Shown here piece after piece: positions 15,178 to 23,819 of a stretch of DNA of 64,000 nt (its first letter is position 1; every line of letters starts with the position of its first letter). A program made the translations under genes and the position numbers. Where the stretch lies: positions 62,001 to 126,000 of the forward strand of contig CBDDDW010000025.1 of NCBI GenBank assembly GCA_965226805.1, read 5' to 3'. The stretch comes from CBDDDW01 sp965226805 (GTDB taxonomy: Bacteria > Chloroflexota > Dehalococcoidia > Lucifugimonadales > JAGWBF01). The notes under the pieces were generated by a model. It was not told the DNA's origin and did no database searches. It worked only from the letters and a program-made list of their open reading frames with translations.

Positions 15178-17085
15178 ATGGTCCAGTCGAATCGTACGAG
15201 GGAGCGAATCCAGCTTACTCTGGACCGTTGGGGACAGTCAGGTGAAGCGCTGGCTCAGGATGATGGTAGGGAGGTAAGGGTTTTCGGAGGCATCCCCGGA
15301 GAGCGTGTGGTGGCGGAGGTCGTGCGCCACGAGCGGGAATACGTAGCAGCTAGGGTAGTCGAGGTGTTGACGCCCTCTTCCCACAGGACTTCTCCTCCTT
15401 GTCCTTATTTCGGCCCGTGTACCGGCTGCCAGTGGCAGCATGTAGACTACGAACATCAGCTCGAGCTCAAGAAGCGGATTGTGCACGAGGCCTTGACCCG
15501 ATCCGGAGGCTTTGAGGACCCTCCTGTCGCGCCCACTCTGCCGGCTCCCCAACCCTACGGATATCGAAACCACGCCCGTTTCACCGTCGGTCGCAAGAGA
15601 GGCGACGTTGGCTTCGTGAACCGAGACAGTCGCAGTCTTGTGCCGGTCGAGAAATGTCTTCTGATGCATCCTATGATCAACGAGTGTCTGGAATCTCTTC
15701 TAGGAAAGTGCTCCGAGACTACCCAGCTATCCATCCGCTACGGCGCCAACACAGGGGACCTTCTCATCCAGCCGGCCTTGAAGAATCAGGATGTTCCCTA
15801 CCCTACGGGCCAGAAAAGCTACGTAGAGGCCCTGGGCGGAAGGGAGTTCCGCATCGCGGCCTCGTCCTTCTTCCAGGTCAACACGTCCCAGGCTGAAAAG
15901 GTGGTGGAGCTTGTTAAGGATGGGCTTCGCCTCTCCGGAGGTGAGACCGTGGTGGACGCCTACGCCGGGGTCGGAACTTTCGCCGTCCTTTTGGCGCCGC
16001 TGGCGAGGAAAGTAATAGCGATCGAAGACTCGGCGTCGGCCGTCCACGACGCCGAGGCAAATGCCGCGGGCCTGAGCAACATTGAGTTCCGTCATGGAAA
16101 GACCGAAGATGCGCTGACCGCCATTAATGAAGCTGTGGACGGTGTGGTCCTGGACCCACCGCGGGCCGGCTGCCACCCGGAGGCTTTGGTGGCTCTCCTG
16201 CGGCTGGCTCCTCGTAGGGTCGTGTACGTATCGTGCGAGCCGGACACCCTGGCCCGAGATCTGAGAGTCCTGTGCCAGGGACCATATCTGCTGGAATCGG
16301 TCCAGCCAGTCGATATGTTCCCGCAGACGCATCGTGTGGAGTGCGTTGCTACACTCTCCCGGGAAGGGCCGAATCCTGAAAGTCGCGAGGCCCAGGAGAC
16401 CGGTGCGGCGAGACGCGTTCCCGAAATAGTCCTTGCATCCAGTTCGCCGAGGAGACGCCAATTGTTGTCCGGCCTGAGCATAGAGTTTCAAGTTGAGTAC
16501 CCTACAGAGCCCGAGAACATCCTGCCAGAGGAGTCACCTCGGGAAACGGTGGAGAGACTGTCCATCAGCAAGGCCAGCAGCGTGGCCAGGTCCAGGCCCG
16601 AGGTACCTCCGGGGAACCTGGTTTTAGGCGCCGACAGCTTGGTGGTGCTGGAGGGCCGCGCCCTGGGGAAGCCCGCAGACGCGGCCGAGGCCCGGAGGAT
16701 GCTGGAAAGCCTTCGAGATCGGGAGCACCAGGTCGTTACCGGAGTGTCAATCGTTGATACCACCACAGGTCGCACCGTAACTGCCAGCCAGGTGAGTAGC
16801 GTAGTGATGCGGGCCTACTCCGATGCTGAAATCGAATCTTACGTGAGTTCCGGGGAGCCCATGGACAAGGCCGGAGCCTATGCGGTGCAGGACAGGGTCT
16901 TCTGTCCCGCGGCTGCCGTAGAGGGCTGCTACACCAACGTGATGGGCCTGCCTCTTTGTCTGGTGGTCGATATGCTAAGGGAATCGGGACTCCAGCTCTC
17001 CCCTGAATCCGACATAACGGTCCCAGACGAGTGCCGTGAGTGTCCTCTCAAGGGCGACCGCCTGTCAGGCGTGACTCCGTTGTAG
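15178..17085 (+). CDS. Fused TrmA/RlmD-type uracil methyltransferase and Maf pyrophosphatase
   Basis: A 635-residue fusion. Residues 1-400 are an RNA m5U methyltransferase: TRAM-like start, Fe-S type cysteines CPYFGPCTGCQWQH, SAM motif DAYAGVGTFAV, FQVNT region, VVLDPPRAG and catalytic Cys in VSCEPDTLARD. Residues about 414-613 are a Maf/YhdE nucleotide pyrophosphatase: LASSSPRRRQLLSG, GADSLVVLEGRALGKP and DKAGAYAVQ. A short Cys-containing tail (CRECPLKGD) follows. The first domain modifies rRNA or tRNA; Maf hydrolyses non-canonical or modified NTPs. No stop or internal start separates them, and no frame change is seen at the junction. tatA/B follows after 16 bp. Confidence 0.88.
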   Translation: MVQSNRTRERIQLTLDRWGQSGEALAQDDGREVRVFGGIPGERVVAEVVRHEREYVAARVVEVLTPSSHRTSPPCPYFGPCTGCQWQHVDYEHQLELKKRIVHEALTRSGGFEDPPVAPTLPAPQPYGYRNHARFTVGRKRGDVGFVNRDSRSLVPVEKCLLMHPMINECLESLLGKCSETTQLSIRYGANTGDLLIQPALKNQDVPYPTGQKSYVEALGGREFRIAASSFFQVNTSQAEKVVELVKDGLRLSGGETVVDAYAGVGTFAVLLAPLARKVIAIEDSASAVHDAEANAAGLSNIEFRHGKTEDALTAINEAVDGVVLDPPRAGCHPEALVALLRLAPRRVVYVSCEPDTLARDLRVLCQGPYLLESVQPVDMFPQTHRVECVATLSREGPNPESREAQETGAARRVPEIVLASSSPRRRQLLSGLSIEFQVEYPTEPENILPEESPRETVERLSISKASSVARSRPEVPPGNLVLGADSLVVLEGRALGKPADAAEARRMLESLRDREHQVVTGVSIVDTTTGRTVTASQVSSVVMRAYSDAEIESYVSSGEPMDKAGAYAVQDRVFCPAAAVEGCYTNVMGLPLCLVVDMLRESGLQLSPESDITVPDECRECPLKGDRLSGVTPL

Positions 17086-17101
17086 GAGGGACTGCTCGGC
17101 T

Positions 17102-17347
17102 TTGGACTTATTTGGGGTAGGTATGCTAGAGGTCCTGGTGATCCTGGTGATTGCCATCGTGGTACTGGGACCCGTCGGCGCGATCAATACAGCCAGGAGT
17201 GCGGGGAAAATGATAGGCGAGGTGCGCCGGGCCATGGGCGACCTCTCCAAGGCTGTAGAGTTAGAGGAGCGGGAGGGAGAACCTGGGACTAGGACCGATG
17301 AGGGTCCCGGACCCGGGAGAGGTACTCCTCCCGAACAGCGGCCTTGA
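17102..17347 (+). CDS. TatA/B-family twin-arginine translocase subunit
   Basis: An 81-residue protein starting at TTG (after AGGAGGG): MDLFGVGMLEVLVILVIAIV, a membrane helix, hinge GPVG, then an amphipathic helix (ARSAGKMIGEVRRAMGDLSK) and an acidic, Pro-rich tail. It forms the Tat export pore or receptor with TatC in the cytoplasmic membrane. Direct 4-bp overlap with tatC shows a single operon. The hinge and length fit TatB about as well as TatA, so I leave the exact type open. Confidence 0.83.
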   Translation: MDLFGVGMLEVLVILVIAIVVLGPVGAINTARSAGKMIGEVRRAMGDLSKAVELEEREGEPGTRTDEGPGPGRGTPPEQRP

Positions 17348-18111
17348 AAGACAGACAGATCTCGCTCACGAAGCACCTGGAGGAGCTCCGCAGACGGCTC
17401 ATAATATCGCTGGTCGCCCTGATCGTCACAACGGTCTTATCCTTCGTCTTCTACAAGCAAATCATCGAGCTGCTTCTCCGGCCGGCCGAAGAGCTGACGT
17501 CCCCTGGCGGCAGCGGCGCCGAATTGGTTTTTGTTGAAGTCACAGAGATGCTGGCGGTAACGCTGAAGGTATCTCTGGTGTCGGGACTGGTACTGGCTTT
17601 TCCGATTATCCTGTTCCAGATCGTGATGTTCGTCGCTCCGGGCCTCACTTCAAGGGAGAAGAGGTATCTCCTGATCTCTATGCCGGCGGCGGGTCTGGCC
17701 TTTCTGGCCGGAGTGGCATTCGGCTATTTCGTCCTAATTCCTCCAGCCATGGACTTCCTGCTCAACTGGGGCAGCGATCTGGCCAGGCCGCTGATCCGGA
17801 TAGGCAACTACGTAAACGTAGTGGTGATGCTGCTGTTCTGGATGGGCGTGGTCTTCGAGACGCCCATCGTGATGTTGATTCTTGCGAAATTGGGCATCGT
17901 CTCCTGGAGAGGGTTCGCCAGATGGAGAAAGTACTGGATCGTCGTCGCCTTTATTCTGGGCGCCCTGATAACCCCCACCTTCGACCCCATTAATCAGTCG
18001 TTGGTGGCGGTGCCGCTCATCCTTCTTTACGAGGCCGGCATCTGGCTGGCGTGGCTGGTGGCCCGAGGACGACCCGGTACTTATCCCGGCATTGCTGCGC
18101 CGGAGCCCTAG
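17344..18111 (+). CDS. tatC: Twin-arginine translocase subunit TatC
   Basis: A 255-residue polytopic membrane protein with the family N-terminus (ISLTKHLEELRRRLIISL), six membrane segments, the FxPGLxxxEK-like motif (VAPGLTSREKRYLL) and the conserved GVVFETPIVMLILAKLGIV segment. It recognises twin-arginine signal peptides of folded substrates. TTG start overlapping the tatA/B stop. A hairpin lies just downstream between it and the convergent tatA gene. Confidence 0.95.
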   Translation: MKDRQISLTKHLEELRRRLIISLVALIVTTVLSFVFYKQIIELLLRPAEELTSPGGSGAELVFVEVTEMLAVTLKVSLVSGLVLAFPIILFQIVMFVAPGLTSREKRYLLISMPAAGLAFLAGVAFGYFVLIPPAMDFLLNWGSDLARPLIRIGNYVNVVVMLLFWMGVVFETPIVMLILAKLGIVSWRGFARWRKYWIVVAFILGALITPTFDPINQSLVAVPLILLYEAGIWLAWLVARGRPGTYPGIAAPEP

Positions 18112-18123
18112 CAGGGATGAAAA

Positions 18124-18147
18124 AGGGATGCTACCGCGAGCATCCCT
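18124..18147 (-). terminator. Hairpin terminator between tatC and tatA
   Basis: A perfect 9-bp stem, AGGGATGCT/AGCATCCCT, with a 6-nt loop. In the minus direction the stem is followed by TTTTTCATC, a good Rho-independent terminator for the minus-strand tatA. It may also stop tatC transcripts. Confidence 0.75.
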
Positions 18148-18185
18148 CAGAGCCCTCTTAGTTTGCTCTGTGAGCCGTTGAGCTA

Positions 18186-18455
18186 TTACTCTTCGTCCTT
18201 TGTAGCCGACGCTACCCGTGCCTCGTCTGCCGCTGGCGACGCATCCTGCTTATCGCCGGTTGCTGCCGATTTAACCTTCTTCCTCTTTGCCCGCTTGCCC
18301 GCGCCGTCAGGCTCGTCATGGCCACTTATCGCTTCCTTGAACGCCCGCATGCTGCGGCCCAGGGAGGAGCCCACTTGAGGAAGTCGCGCTGCGCCGAATA
18401 CCACCAGCAGTATAAGCACGATGACCGCAATTTCAGGAAATCCTGGCATCCGCAT
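18186..18455 (-). CDS. tatA: TatA-family translocase subunit
   Basis: An 89-residue protein: MRMPGFPEIAVIVLILLVVF membrane helix, FGAARLPQVGSSLGRSMRAF hinge and amphipathic helix typical of TatA, then a lysine-rich KRAKRKKVK stretch and an acidic tail. It supplies the oligomeric pore component. It is convergent to the tatA/B-tatC operon and separately transcribed, giving the host at least two TatA/B-type subunits. Confidence 0.9.
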   Translation of the reverse strand: MRMPGFPEIAVIVLILLVVFGAARLPQVGSSLGRSMRAFKEAISGHDEPDGAGKRAKRKKVKSAATGDKQDASPAADEARVASATKDEE

Positions 18456-18714
18456 GATCGATGTCCTCCTGTCTCCTCCCCGCAGCTTCCCACCATCATA
18501 GCAGGGAATTTAGGCACCGGCAAGAAATTGTCGCGTGGATCTACCGCAAATCCTCCGCACAGCCAACTGCACGAGCTTCCTTGATCCATGATGCAACTTG
18601 GTCGTCGAGTTGGTCGTCGGAGGTGGTCCGGAAGACGTGTATCGTTGTCGTGGAGACTTCACGCCAGGAACTCTCTGACCGGGCTTCGCCGATTATGGCA
18701 CTCAGGGCGATTCC
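18456..18714. other. Intergenic between tatA and lpd
   Basis: It contains the upstream regions of two divergent genes. A minus-strand frame of 81 codons (18541-18786) is open and moderately protein-like (VQGIALSAIIGEA), but it overlaps the strong lpd promoter and has no ribosome-binding site, so I do not call it. Confidence 0.4.
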
Positions 18715-18743
18715 TTGAACGTCCAGCACGGCGACTGTATAAT
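18715..18743 (+). promoter_or_regulatory. Promoter for lpd
   Basis: TTGAAC (18715-18720), a 17-bp spacer and a perfect TATAAT (18738-18743), 57 bp before the lpd ATG. Confidence 0.8.
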
Positions 18744-18800
18744 GGCGTGGGTCGCAAAGGGTATGCTCCCAAGGACATTCTTTCAAACGAGTTGTAGCTA

Positions 18801-20192
18801 ATGACTACCGCATCAGAGTATGACGTAACCGTAGTTGGCGCCGGGCCAGGAGGATACGTCGCCGCCATCAGGGCAGCCCAGCTTGGACTGAAGACGGCGA
18901 TAGTGGAGCGGGAGGAGCTGGGTGGAGTATGCCTGAACTGGGGATGCATACCCAGTAAAGCCCTCATCAAGAATGCAGAGATACTCTCCCTGTTTCACCG
19001 AGGAGACGAGTTTGGCTTCTATTTCGATAACTTGCGCGTTGACTACGCCAAAGCAGTTGACCGAAGCCGAGGCGTAGTGGACCGCAATATCAAGGGCGTT
19101 GCTTACCTCCTGCGTAAGAACAAGGTGGAGCACATAAAGGGGGACGCCCGGTTGAGGGACCGGAACACGCTGGAGGTCGCGCCGGATGGCAGGGTCATCA
19201 AGACCAAGAACGTGATCCTGGCCACGGGAGCGAGGCCGAGAAGTATTCCACCCCTGCCTGTGGACGGTGAGCTGGTAATGACCAGCCGCCACGCTCTTGA
19301 GCTCAAGAATCTCCCCTCATCAGTGGCGATTGTGGGAGCCGGCGCTACCGGCATGGAGTTCGCTTACGTCTACAACGCTTATGGTGTGAAGGTGACCGTG
19401 GTCGAGCTCCTACCCCGCATCGTGCCTAACGAAGACGAGGAGATCAGCGAGCAGCTGGAGCGGGCGCTGTCAAGTGAGGGCATCACCTTCATGACAGGCT
19501 CCAGCGTCACGGGGATGAAGCCGATGGACGGTGGGTGCAAGCTCACGGTCGAGTCATCCAAAGGGGCTGAGGAAGTCGAGTGTGAGAGAGTGCTGGTGGC
19601 CGTGGGAGTACAGGCCAATACCGAAGACCTTGGCCTGGAGGGGGAAGGGATCGCTACCGAGAAGGGATTTATTCAGATAGACGGCAGCATGTCTACCAAT
19701 GTGCCCGGGGTCTATGCGATAGGGGACGTCACAGGGAAGTTGCTACTGGCCCACGTGGCGTCCGCACAGGGTGTGATGGCCGTCGAGACCATAGCGGGGC
19801 AGGCGCCCCAGCCGCTGGACTATGTGGCCATGCCCAGGGCCACCTATTGCCTCCCCCAGGTGGCGAGCTTTGGGCTGACCGAGCAGCAGGCCCGTGACAT
19901 GGGATACAAAGTCAAAATCGGTAGGTTCCCCTTTCAAGCCAGCGGGAAGGCGATAGCCATTGCCGAGACGGCGGGGCTGGTGAAGCTTGTGGTGGACGAG
20001 ACCTATGGCGAGATTCTCGGGGCTCACCTCATAGGACCGGAGGTGACGGAGCTATTGGCAGAGCTCACCATCACCAAGCTTTTGGAAGGCACTACCCTGG
20101 AATTAGGGTGGATGGTCCATTCCCACCCCACCCTTTCCGAAGTGGTCAAGGAGGCCGCCCTGGCCGCCGATGGCCGGGCTATCCATATCTAA
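18801..20192 (+). CDS. lpdA: Dihydrolipoyl dehydrogenase
   Basis: A 463-residue flavoprotein disulfide reductase, the E3 of 2-oxoacid dehydrogenase or glycine-cleavage complexes. It has the FAD motif VGAGPGGYVAA (residues 12-22), redox cysteines Cys44 and Cys49 in GGVCLNWGCIPSK, the NAD-binding VAIVGAGATGMEFAY and the C-terminal catalytic HSHPTLSE (His442/Glu447 region). It stands alone behind a strong promoter, so its partner complex is encoded elsewhere. Confidence 0.95.
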   Translation: MTTASEYDVTVVGAGPGGYVAAIRAAQLGLKTAIVEREELGGVCLNWGCIPSKALIKNAEILSLFHRGDEFGFYFDNLRVDYAKAVDRSRGVVDRNIKGVAYLLRKNKVEHIKGDARLRDRNTLEVAPDGRVIKTKNVILATGARPRSIPPLPVDGELVMTSRHALELKNLPSSVAIVGAGATGMEFAYVYNAYGVKVTVVELLPRIVPNEDEEISEQLERALSSEGITFMTGSSVTGMKPMDGGCKLTVESSKGAEEVECERVLVAVGVQANTEDLGLEGEGIATEKGFIQIDGSMSTNVPGVYAIGDVTGKLLLAHVASAQGVMAVETIAGQAPQPLDYVAMPRATYCLPQVASFGLTEQQARDMGYKVKIGRFPFQASGKAIAIAETAGLVKLVVDETYGEILGAHLIGPEVTELLAELTITKLLEGTTLELGWMVHSHPTLSEVVKEAALAADGRAIHI

Positions 20193-20301
20193 CGAAGGGC
20201 GTGTAGCCGTCGTATAGGCGGCGGAGGGGCAGGTCTTCATGCCCTATTCCAGTCTCATGTAGCCAGCAGCCTTACTGCATACTGGGAGGACGCTACTCCA
20301 C

Positions 20302-21744
20302 ATGTCCGTTAAGCAGACTACTTCCTTTCCCAGGCGGGTATATCCTCTGAGTCCCAAGGATCTCACGGAAGAGCAGCTAGCTGTTGTCTTCGCCATGACT
20401 TCCCGGAGGCCCGAGCCATTCGACGAGATCGCCAGCCAGGTCAGCCAGGAGAAGGCCGCAGGCTTCCACGAGCGGTGGGTGTTGGGGTACGGACATGCCT
20501 CTGTGGCGGAGCACGCCATGATCCACATGGCGGTCGAGAACATTTCCCGTCTGGCTTGCGACACCCTGGAGGATAACCGCCTCGCATCCTACACCGAAAA
20601 ATCCTCGCGCTTTCAAGTGCTGCCCGAAGGCTACTACCATATCCCTGCGGAGTTGGATGCAGAGCCCTCCCTCAAGGCACTTTACATAACAACTTGCGAC
20701 TATCTCTTCGGGACCTACAGCCAGATGCGCGAGCGCACGATCGAGCACCTACGGGACGTGGATCCCCAACGGGAGGATGAAAAGGACTCGGCCTATAGTC
20801 TTCGCCTAAGGAGGGAGGCGATCGATAGCTGCCGTTTTTTGCTGCCGGCTGCGACACTTACCAACGTGGGTGTCACCATGAATGCACGCGTCATGGAACA
20901 TGCCATCAGCAAGCTCCTCACGTCTGAGATTTTAGAGGAACGGGAATTGGGAGATCAGCTGAAAGCTCAGGGCAGAGAGATTACCCCCACATTGATCAAA
21001 TACGCAGAGATAAGCAAGTACCTGGAGCATTCACGGGAGCAGCAGAAAGCACGGTCAGCGCCCCTGGTAGGTGAAGACCGCGCCCATATCGAGGTCAGTC
21101 TGGTGCACTACGACCCCGAGGCTGAGCTCAAGCTGGCGGCGGCGCTCCTATACCGGTTCTCGGGCTTGCCCTACTCTCAGCTGTGGCAACGGGTGAGTGC
21201 CATGGACACGGAGGGTCGCTCCGAAGTGATCGCCGCCTGCCTGGATGAGATGGGCCCGCATGATCCACCTGTGAGAGAGCTGGAGCTTGTGGACTATACC
21301 TACGAGCTGGTCATGGACTATGGGGCCTACCGGGAGTTCAAGCGGCATAGGATGCAGACCTACATACCACAGCCCCTCACCGTCGCCAATGGCCATCTCA
21401 CGCCGTCTTTGCTGAAGAAGGCCGGCCTGGAAGCCAAGTTCGACGAGGCCATGGAGAGGACAAAGGAATCCTTCTGGCGGCTCCATGGGTACTCTCCGGT
21501 CGTCGCCCAGTACGTGGTCAGCCATGCCCACAAGAGGCGTATCCTATCGAAGATGAATTTGCGGGAATGCTATCAAGTGTTCAAGCTGCGCACTCAGCCC
21601 CAGGCCCACTTCTCCATAAGGGAACCAATCGAGAAGGCGATGCGACTGGCGGCTGAGACCCACCCGGAGTTGTTCAGGCACATGAAGCTTCGGACTTTCC
21701 CCGAGTGGTGGGGCGACTATTTCAAAGACGAGCGGAAGGGCTGA
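20302..21744 (+). CDS. Double-length ThyX-like FAD-dependent thymidylate synthase family protein
   Basis: 480 residues with two ThyX-like halves. The N-terminal half has GHASVAEHAMIHM, ENISRLACDTLEDNRLASYT and EKSSRFQVL: it keeps the Ser/Arg part of the ThyX signature but shows EDN where RHR is expected. The C-terminal half carries EFKRHRMQTYIPQ, the RHR part. Canonical ThyX is about 220-250 residues and homotetrameric; here one chain may make a composite active site. The family would methylate dUMP with methylenetetrahydrofolate and FAD, but activity of the long form is not established from sequence. A strong hairpin follows. Confidence 0.8.
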   Translation: MSVKQTTSFPRRVYPLSPKDLTEEQLAVVFAMTSRRPEPFDEIASQVSQEKAAGFHERWVLGYGHASVAEHAMIHMAVENISRLACDTLEDNRLASYTEKSSRFQVLPEGYYHIPAELDAEPSLKALYITTCDYLFGTYSQMRERTIEHLRDVDPQREDEKDSAYSLRLRREAIDSCRFLLPAATLTNVGVTMNARVMEHAISKLLTSEILEERELGDQLKAQGREITPTLIKYAEISKYLEHSREQQKARSAPLVGEDRAHIEVSLVHYDPEAELKLAAALLYRFSGLPYSQLWQRVSAMDTEGRSEVIAACLDEMGPHDPPVRELELVDYTYELVMDYGAYREFKRHRMQTYIPQPLTVANGHLTPSLLKKAGLEAKFDEAMERTKESFWRLHGYSPVVAQYVVSHAHKRRILSKMNLRECYQVFKLRTQPQAHFSIREPIEKAMRLAAETHPELFRHMKLRTFPEWWGDYFKDERKG

Positions 21745-21787
21745 GTCCTTGGTGATAAGGCCGGCAGAGGCCGCTGCCCAGCAAAGA

Positions 21788-21815
21788 AACATGCCCCGGA
21801 TTACCGGGGCATGTT
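21788..21815. terminator. Bidirectional terminator hairpin
   Basis: AACATGCCCCGG and CCGGGGCATGTT form a perfect 12-bp stem with loop ATTA, between the convergent thyX-like gene and the A-type carrier gene. The short A/T runs flanking it favour a terminator. Confidence 0.8.
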
Positions 21816-21862
21816 CTGATATCCTCAATTAAGGCAGTCTGGGCGTCTATCGCCCAGGGGCG

Positions 21863-22213
21863 TTAGTGGCTACCGCAGCCTCCACTGCCGCATCCACAGG
21901 AAGTGTTGCCACAGCCGCAGCCGGACGCGTACATGGGGTTGTTGATGACGAAGCCCGTCCGGGTAAGCTCTTCCACGTAGTCCACTGTGGCCTCCTCCAG
22001 GAACGGCGCGCTGTCGGAGTCCATCAGGAAGCGGACTCCGTCGAGGTCCAGAACTGTATCGTCCTTCTGGGTCTCATTCTCCATTTGCATCATGTATTGG
22101 ACGCCGCCATTGGGACCCGGAACAGCTATTACCCGTAGAGCCCCGCCGTCTTCGCCCTGTTCATCCAGGACTTCCTTCAGCTTATCCAACGCCGGTGAGG
22201 TGACTTCTAGCAT
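21863..22213 (-). CDS. A-type iron-sulfur carrier (HesB/IscA/ErpA family)
   Basis: A 116-residue Fe-S cluster carrier: MLEVTSPALDKLKEVLDEQG start, RVIAVPGPNGGVQYMMQME core, FLMDSDSAPFLEEATVDYVE, then a Cys-rich end GCGCGNTSCGCGSGGCGSH that extends the usual CGCG motif. The middle Cys common in IscA is not apparent, as in some HesB-like proteins. The ATG at 22213 was chosen over an upstream ATG because AAAGGAGC precedes it. It delivers clusters to apo-enzymes. Confidence 0.85.
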   Translation of the reverse strand: MLEVTSPALDKLKEVLDEQGEDGGALRVIAVPGPNGGVQYMMQMENETQKDDTVLDLDGVRFLMDSDSAPFLEEATVDYVEELTRTGFVINNPMYASGCGCGNTSCGCGSGGCGSH

Positions 22214-22258
22214 ATTACCACCGCTCCTTTTGGCCCATACCACCGAATATATAGGCGG

Positions 22259-22288
22259 AGCATATCACATGCAATATGCAGTAGTCAA
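22259..22288 (-). promoter_or_regulatory. Promoter for the A-type carrier gene
   Basis: On the minus strand, TTGACT (22283-22288), an 18-bp spacer and TATGCT (22259-22264). The -35 hexamer lies inside the first unit of the adjacent 23-bp tandem repeat. Confidence 0.55.
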
Positions 22289-22341
22289 CAAAGGGGGATA
22301 GCAATAGTCGACAAAGGGGGATAGCAATAGTCGACAAAGGG
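22278..22341. repeat. 23-bp tandem repeat, about 2.8 units
   Basis: Unit GCAATAGTCGACAAAGGGGG plus ATA; copies begin at 22278, 22301 and 22324 (the last partial). The first differs at two positions (GCAGTAGTCAAC). Units are contiguous with no spacers. Confidence 0.85.
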
Positions 22342-22649
22342 CCGACCACTCTAATAGTCTGCGGAAGAAAGGGGTGTGCAGAGGGGCGACCCCTTTGCCG
22401 GGAGTCTCAGAGCCTGCCCTGAGCCAGCCGAAGGGGTGTTCCTCAGATATAAGCTTCTCCCCTTTCCTGGTCAGGCATGTCCTGAATCTATCGACGGGAA
22501 GGGGGTCAGGGGGATGTCCGAAAGAGTTTTTCAGCACCCTGCTAATGTTCACTTCGGCCGAATTATTAAGGTTGTGTATTTTATTGACTGTGGCTCCGGT
22601 CGGATGGTAGATTACCTAAGCTATCTCAAGCCTGCGGGGACGCTTCTCC
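22342..22649. other. Non-coding region with dispersed-repeat-like sequence
   Basis: No gene is seen. The stretch around 22405-22430 (GAGCCTGCCCTGAGCCAGCC and following GAAGGGG) has the look of a genome-wide dispersed repeat seen in related uncultured bacteria, and frames crossing it are artefacts. The meaB start follows at 22650. Confidence 0.4.
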
Positions 22650-23628
22650 ATGGACGCAACGGTTAGACGGCTTCTTGAGGGGGACCAGCGGGCGCTGTCC
22701 CGCCTCATATCCCTTGTTGAACGCGGCGACTCTCGTGCCACTCAGGTATTGACCGAGGTTTACCCTCATACGGGGAAGGCCTACTGCGTCGGGGTCACCG
22801 GTCCACCCCGGGGTCGGCAAAAGCACGATAGTAGACCACATCGCGGAGCTAATGCGAGGCGACGGCCTCTCCGTGGGTATCCTCGCTGTAGACCCCACCA
22901 GCCCTTACAGCGGCGGAGCATTTCTTGGAGACCGGATAAGGATGCAGCGACACTATCTCGATCCGGGTGTCTTCATACGTAGCATGGCCTCACGGGAAGG
23001 CTCCGGGGGGCTGTCTAGGATGGTGCGTGGGGCGGTGCGGCTGCTAGATGCCTCGGGCAGGGATATCGTACTGGTGGAGACGGTCGGTGTGGGCCAGACC
23101 GAGCTGGGAATAGTTGGTGTGGCTGATACAGTGATCGTGACCCTCGTGCCTGAAGGGGGAGACGTCATCCAAACCCTGAAGGCCGGAATTATGGAAATCG
23201 CCGACATTTATGTGGTCAACAAGGCCGACAGGGAGGGAGCAGGCCAGATGGCTGCCGCCATAACCTCAGTCCTCAAGATGTCGTCTGCCAAGGGCAAGAA
23301 AGCTTGGGTCCCTCCCGTTCTGGAGACTCGGGCCGATCAGAGTGAGGGTGTGGGAGAGCTCTACCAGGTTATCCAGCGCCACCGTGAGCACTTGGAGAGT
23401 ACCTCATCACTGGAGCGGCGGAGGGGACTCCGGAGAACAGAGGAGTTTCTAGATATCATAGAGGCAGGGTTCCGCCGGAGGCTGAAAAAGCTGATTGCTA
23501 ACGACGCGGCCCTGAACACGATCCTGGAGAGCGTGAACAACGGGGATGTGGACCCCTATTCTGCCGCCGTAACGATTCTAGATGGCGACCTCCCTTCACT
23601 GAAGGGTCTAACCTCCCTGCCACAGTAA
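22650..23628 (+). CDS. meaB: MeaB/ArgK-type G-protein chaperone (one +1 break in P-loop)
   Basis: A GTPase that protects and reloads adenosylcobalamin-dependent acyl-CoA mutases. Frame one (MDATVRRLLEGDQRALSRLI to VGVTGPP) switches to frame two (GVGKSTIVDHIAELMRGDG onward) exactly in the Walker A loop, where CCCCGGGG (22806-22813) carries one C too many. Corrected length is about 325 residues, normal for the family. Later motifs are AVDPTSPYSGGAFLGDR, VETVGVGQTE and NKADREGAG. No mutase subunit is in the window, although a cobalamin adenosyltransferase lies at 53365. Confidence 0.88.
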
Positions 23629-23819
23629 CGGCCAGCTCTGCGGCGTGCCGCCGGCTGTTGCTGTTCCAGCCAAGGACAGGGACAACCTCGGACTCTGGAC
23701 GATGATTGGCCCTTTTCTTGCTGCCACGGCCGCCGCGATAGGGATTGGGAAAAGCTTGGGTCAGCTAGACCAAGTTGACCAGAGTCTGAAGGGGCCGAGA
23801 GTGGGCCGGGAGCTCCGCC

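Noticed and set aside
18541..18786. 81-codon minus-strand frame upstream of lpd
   Set aside because: It overlaps a near-consensus lpd promoter and lacks a ribosome-binding site. The composition is plausible, but evidence is insufficient.
22278..22341. CRISPR array
   Set aside because: The 23-bp units are contiguous with no variable spacers, only about three copies exist, and there are no cas genes in the window.
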